Of a stretch of DNA of 64,000 nucleotides, positions 62,079 to 64,000 are shown in pieces. The stretch is from Prosthecomicrobium sp. N25 (lineage in GTDB: Bacteria > Pseudomonadota > Alphaproteobacteria > Rhizobiales > Ancalomicrobiaceae). The notes beneath the pieces were generated by a model that had not been told where the DNA came from, searched no databases, and was given only the letters and a program-made list of their open reading frames with translations. Numbering within the stretch: the stretch's first letter is position 1; every line of letters starts with the position of its first letter. The position numbers were made by a program, and so were the translations under genes. The DNA is taken from positions 1,461,418 to 1,525,417 of the forward strand of contig NZ_JBBCAT010000001.1 in assembly GCF_037203705.1 (NCBI RefSeq), in the 5' to 3' direction.

Positions 62079-62662
62079 CGGACGGCCTCGACCCGGGCTT
62101 CGACATGACGGCCCGCCTCTCCGGCTCGCTCGCCGAACTGACCCAGCTCTCGACCGGCTTCGGAACGGCGCTCACCTCCGCGTTCCGCGGCGCGGTGCTG
62201 CAGGGCCGGGAGCTCGATTCGGTGCTGCGCGGGATCGGCTACTCGATCTCCAGCGCCTCCCTCGACCGCGCCCTGGCGCCGATCTCCTCGGGCATCGCCT
62301 CGGGCCTGGAGACGGCGGTCGCGGGGGCCTTCAGGTCGGTGCTCGGCTTCCGGCTCGGCGGCGCCATCGGGGAGGGCAGGGTGATGCCCTTCGCGGACGG
62401 CGGCGTCGTCTCGCGTCCGACCTTCTTTCCGATGGCGGGCGGCCGGACGGGCCTGATGGGCGAGGCCGGCGCCGAGGCGATCCTGCCCTTGCGGCGCGGA
62501 GCAGACGGCAAGCTCGGCGTCGCCGCCGCCTCCGGCGGCCCGCAGACCGTCAACGTGACCTTCAACGTGACCACGCCGGACGCGGAGAGCTTCCGCCGCT
62601 CCGAGGCGCAGATCCAGACGAAGTTAGCCCGCGCCGTCGGACGGGGACGGCGCGGGCTTTGA
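62075..62662 (+). CDS. GTA gp11 tail tape measure protein (short)
   Basis: 195 aa. The helical N-terminus LSGSLAELTQLSTGFGTALT leads to a Gly-rich C-terminus with MPFADGGVVSRPTFFPMAGG then RTGLMGEAGAEAILPLRRG, the standard end of siphoviral tape measures. The short length predicts a short tail. Followed by a 548-nt gap that contains a minus-strand DUF465 gene. Confidence 0.9.
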   Translation: MTDGLDPGFDMTARLSGSLAELTQLSTGFGTALTSAFRGAVLQGRELDSVLRGIGYSISSASLDRALAPISSGIASGLETAVAGAFRSVLGFRLGGAIGEGRVMPFADGGVVSRPTFFPMAGGRTGLMGEAGAEAILPLRRGADGKLGVAAASGGPQTVNVTFNVTTPDAESFRRSEAQIQTKLARAVGRGRRGL

Positions 62663-62761
62663 CACCGGGCCTAACGAGGAGGGGCTCAGGCTCCGGTGCG
62701 TTCGTCTCGGCGGACGGGGATCCTCACAGACCCTCTTCCGCCTTCCCGAACCTCGATGACG

Positions 62762-62780
62762 GGGCGCCCGGCCGGCGCCC
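62762..62780 (-). terminator. Hairpin terminator of the DUF465 gene
   Basis: GGGCGCC, loop CGGCC, GGCGCCC (plus strand), 14 nt downstream of the DUF465 stop when read on the minus strand. No T-tract. Confidence 0.55.
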
Positions 62781-62793
62781 GGATACTTCGGCC

Positions 62794-63036
62794 TCAGGCG
62801 GCCCTGGCCAGGATCGCGCGGATCTGGTCCAGCAGCCGGAGGCGAGTCTTCTTGGCGACTTCGATCGCCTCGTCGGAGGCGGGCTCGACGTTGGTCTCCA
62901 TCCGGTGAACCTGCCGGTTGATCTCGTGGTACTCGTCGGCGAGCCGCGCGAAATGACTGTCCGACATCTTCAGCTTGTGAATGTCGTCTGCGTATTCGGG
63001 CATCAGCTCGGCGAGTTCGTGATGGGTATGCGTCAT
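62794..63036 (-). CDS. DUF465 (YdcH-type) small helical protein within the GTA cluster
   Basis: 80 aa. HHELAELMPEYADDIHKLKM, then SDSHFARLADEYHEINRQVH, is the DUF465 hallmark; two amphipathic helices form a hairpin. Cytoplasmic, function unknown. ATG 63036 follows GGGAGAG. It lies on the opposite strand between gp11 and gp12, with its own hairpin terminator, so is a separate unit embedded in the cluster. Confidence 0.93.
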   Translation of the reverse strand: MTHTHHELAELMPEYADDIHKLKMSDSHFARLADEYHEINRQVHRMETNVEPASDEAIEVAKKTRLRLLDQIRAILARAA

Positions 63037-63210
63037 CGTCTCTCCCTTGCGGGCGACCGGACCCGACCCGGCCGATGCGCCCGCGGCTCTTCCCTGTGCC
63101 TCGGCTCCGTTCCGGCTCGCGCCTCTCCGGGCGGCACCCTTGCGATCTTGGATAAGGCAGGGGTCGGCAACCTTCGTTGAGACAGATCAAAACTCAGGGG
63201 AGTTCTTGCG

Positions 63211-63861
63211 ATGCCGGCACTTGCTGCGTTCCACGAGGTTCTCTTTCCCGTCGAAGTGGCGTTCGGGGCAACCGGCGGCCCGGAGCGGCGGACCGAAATC
63301 GTCGCGCTCGGCTCCGGCCGCGAAGTCCGCAACGCCCGCTGGGCCGATTCGCGTCGGCGCTTCGATGCCGGCACGGGCCTGCGCACCCTCGACGACCTCG
63401 CCGCCGTCGTCGCCTTCTTCGAGGAGCGCCGAGGCCGGCTCCACGGCTTCCGCTACCGCGACCCCGCCGACCATCGATCCTGCCTGCCTTCCGGGACGCC
63501 CGGGCCGCTCGACCAGCCGATCGGCACGGGCGACGGCGTGACCGCGGCCTTCCAGCTCGTCCGCCGCTACGGCGCCGGCACAACGGCCTGGACGCGCACC
63601 ATCGCCAAGCCGGTCGCCGGCACGGTCCGGGTGGCGGTCGCCGGGGTCGAGAAGGTCGCCGGCACCGACTTCACGGTCGACACGACCACGGGCCTCGTCA
63701 CCTTCCTGCCCGGCCGCATCCCGCCGGCGGGTGCCGAAGTGACCGCCGGCTACCGCTTCGACGTTCCCGTCCGGTTCGACACCGACGAGATCCGCGTCGA
63801 TCTCGCCGCTTTCCGGGCCGGCGAGATCCCGGCCGTTCCGCTCGTGGAGATCCGCCCGTGA
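63211..63861 (+). CDS. GTA gp12 distal tail protein (DUF2460, TIGR02217)
   Basis: 216 aa. FHEVLFPVEVAFGATGGPER, then RTEIVALGSGREVRNARWAD and RRRFDAG, the characteristic opening. It forms the distal ring of the tail tip. Ribosome site GGGGAG is about 8 nt upstream. The stop overlaps gp13 as GTGA. Confidence 0.95.
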   Translation: MPALAAFHEVLFPVEVAFGATGGPERRTEIVALGSGREVRNARWADSRRRFDAGTGLRTLDDLAAVVAFFEERRGRLHGFRYRDPADHRSCLPSGTPGPLDQPIGTGDGVTAAFQLVRRYGAGTTAWTRTIAKPVAGTVRVAVAGVEKVAGTDFTVDTTTGLVTFLPGRIPPAGAEVTAGYRFDVPVRFDTDEIRVDLAAFRAGEIPAVPLVEIRP

Positions 63862-64000
63862 AGACGCTTCCGCCCGGGCTCGCCGCCCATGTCGCCGGCC
63901 AGGCCACCACGCTTGCGACCTGCTGGATCCTGACCCGCCTGGACGGCGTGGTCCTCGGCTTCACGGACCACGACCGCCCGATCCTGCTCGACGGCGTCTC
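63858..64000 (+). CDS. GTA gp13 baseplate hub protein (DUF2163), truncated by window end
   Basis: Only 47 codons are visible from GTG 63858: VKTLPPGLAAHVAGQATTLA, then CWILTRLDGVVLGFTDHDRP. This matches the DUF2163 opening of the gp13 hub protein. The remainder, gp14 (peptidase) and gp15 should lie beyond base 64000. Confidence 0.92.
   Translation, partial: MKTLPPGLAAHVAGQATTLATCWILTRLDGVVLGFTDHDRPILLDGV

Noticed and set aside
53662-64000. Integrated prophage with att sites
   Set aside because: No integrase, repressor or repeated att-like ends are present in the window; the gene order fits a GTA.
1-64000. CRISPR arrays, tRNA or rRNA genes, insertion sequences
   Set aside because: No regularly spaced repeats, no clover-leaf-like segments and no transposase frames were found on either strand.

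Overview
The window comes from the chromosome of a very GC-rich alphaproteobacterium, most likely a member of the Hyphomicrobiales (Rhizobiales). The evidence is a MucR/Ros-type regulator, TIGR03808, DUF5330, DUF1491 and DUF6456 family genes, GTTC-N7-GTTC (LexA-like) and TTAA-N7-TTAA (CtrA-like) sites, and an RcGTA-type gene-transfer-agent cluster. No rRNA, tRNA, CRISPR array, integrase or transposase was seen.

Layout. 1-5 kb: the 3' part of a hybrid histidine kinase, then a minus-strand pair (radical SAM protein followed by a DUF4130-UdgX fusion) with a perfect alphaproteobacterial LexA box directly upstream. 5-11.5 kb: an AGE-family sugar isomerase, a Tat-exported beta-helix protein, a TadG-like vWA protein, pyroglutamyl peptidase, the MeaB chaperone and a lipoprotein. 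11.5-17 kb: a tctC-tctB-tctA tricarboxylate uptake operon diverging from kup. 17-23.8 kb: a vapB-vapC-DUF3298 overlapping trio, both subunits of methylmalonyl-CoA mutase, and a LuxR-type regulator. 24-39 kb: mixed housekeeping genes, including a HerA/DUF853 ATPase, an M20 peptidase, an SGNH protein, an ABC transporter pair, a haloacid dehalogenase, a class IV aminotransferase, Fe-SOD, a CheY-like protein, a Crp/Fnr protein and oligopeptidase B. 39-48.9 kb: mucR, an orphan DnaA-domain-IV protein with DUF6456 (split by an in-frame TGA), sufE, and a membrane histidine kinase coupled to a peptidoglycan-binding protein. 49-53.2 kb: DUF1254/DUF1214 proteins, penicillin-binding protein 1A and a Cys-cluster protein.

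53.6 kb to the end: a gene-transfer-agent (RcGTA-like) head-tail cluster in canonical order: gp1, large terminase, portal, g3.5-like, protease, capsid, connector, stopper, terminator, tail tube, two tail chaperones, a short tape measure, gp12, and the start of gp13. Most genes overlap by 4 nt, and no integration or lysogeny genes are seen. Two unrelated genes lie in it on the opposite strand: an exported DUF4440-like protein and a DUF465 protein. The second tail chaperone has no ordinary start codon for its conserved N-terminus. The first chaperone gene carries a canonical -1 slippery heptamer (C CCT TTC) with an upstream SD-like GGAGGA, so a programmed frameshift fusion is the most interesting prediction here.

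Regulation. Candidate CtrA sites precede the membrane histidine kinase, a small conserved protein near 47.9 kb and the PBP1A/Cys-cluster pair. Copies of a ~160-bp intergenic inverted-repeat element follow kup and the luxR-type gene. All functional calls rest on motif recognition by eye; no database search was run.
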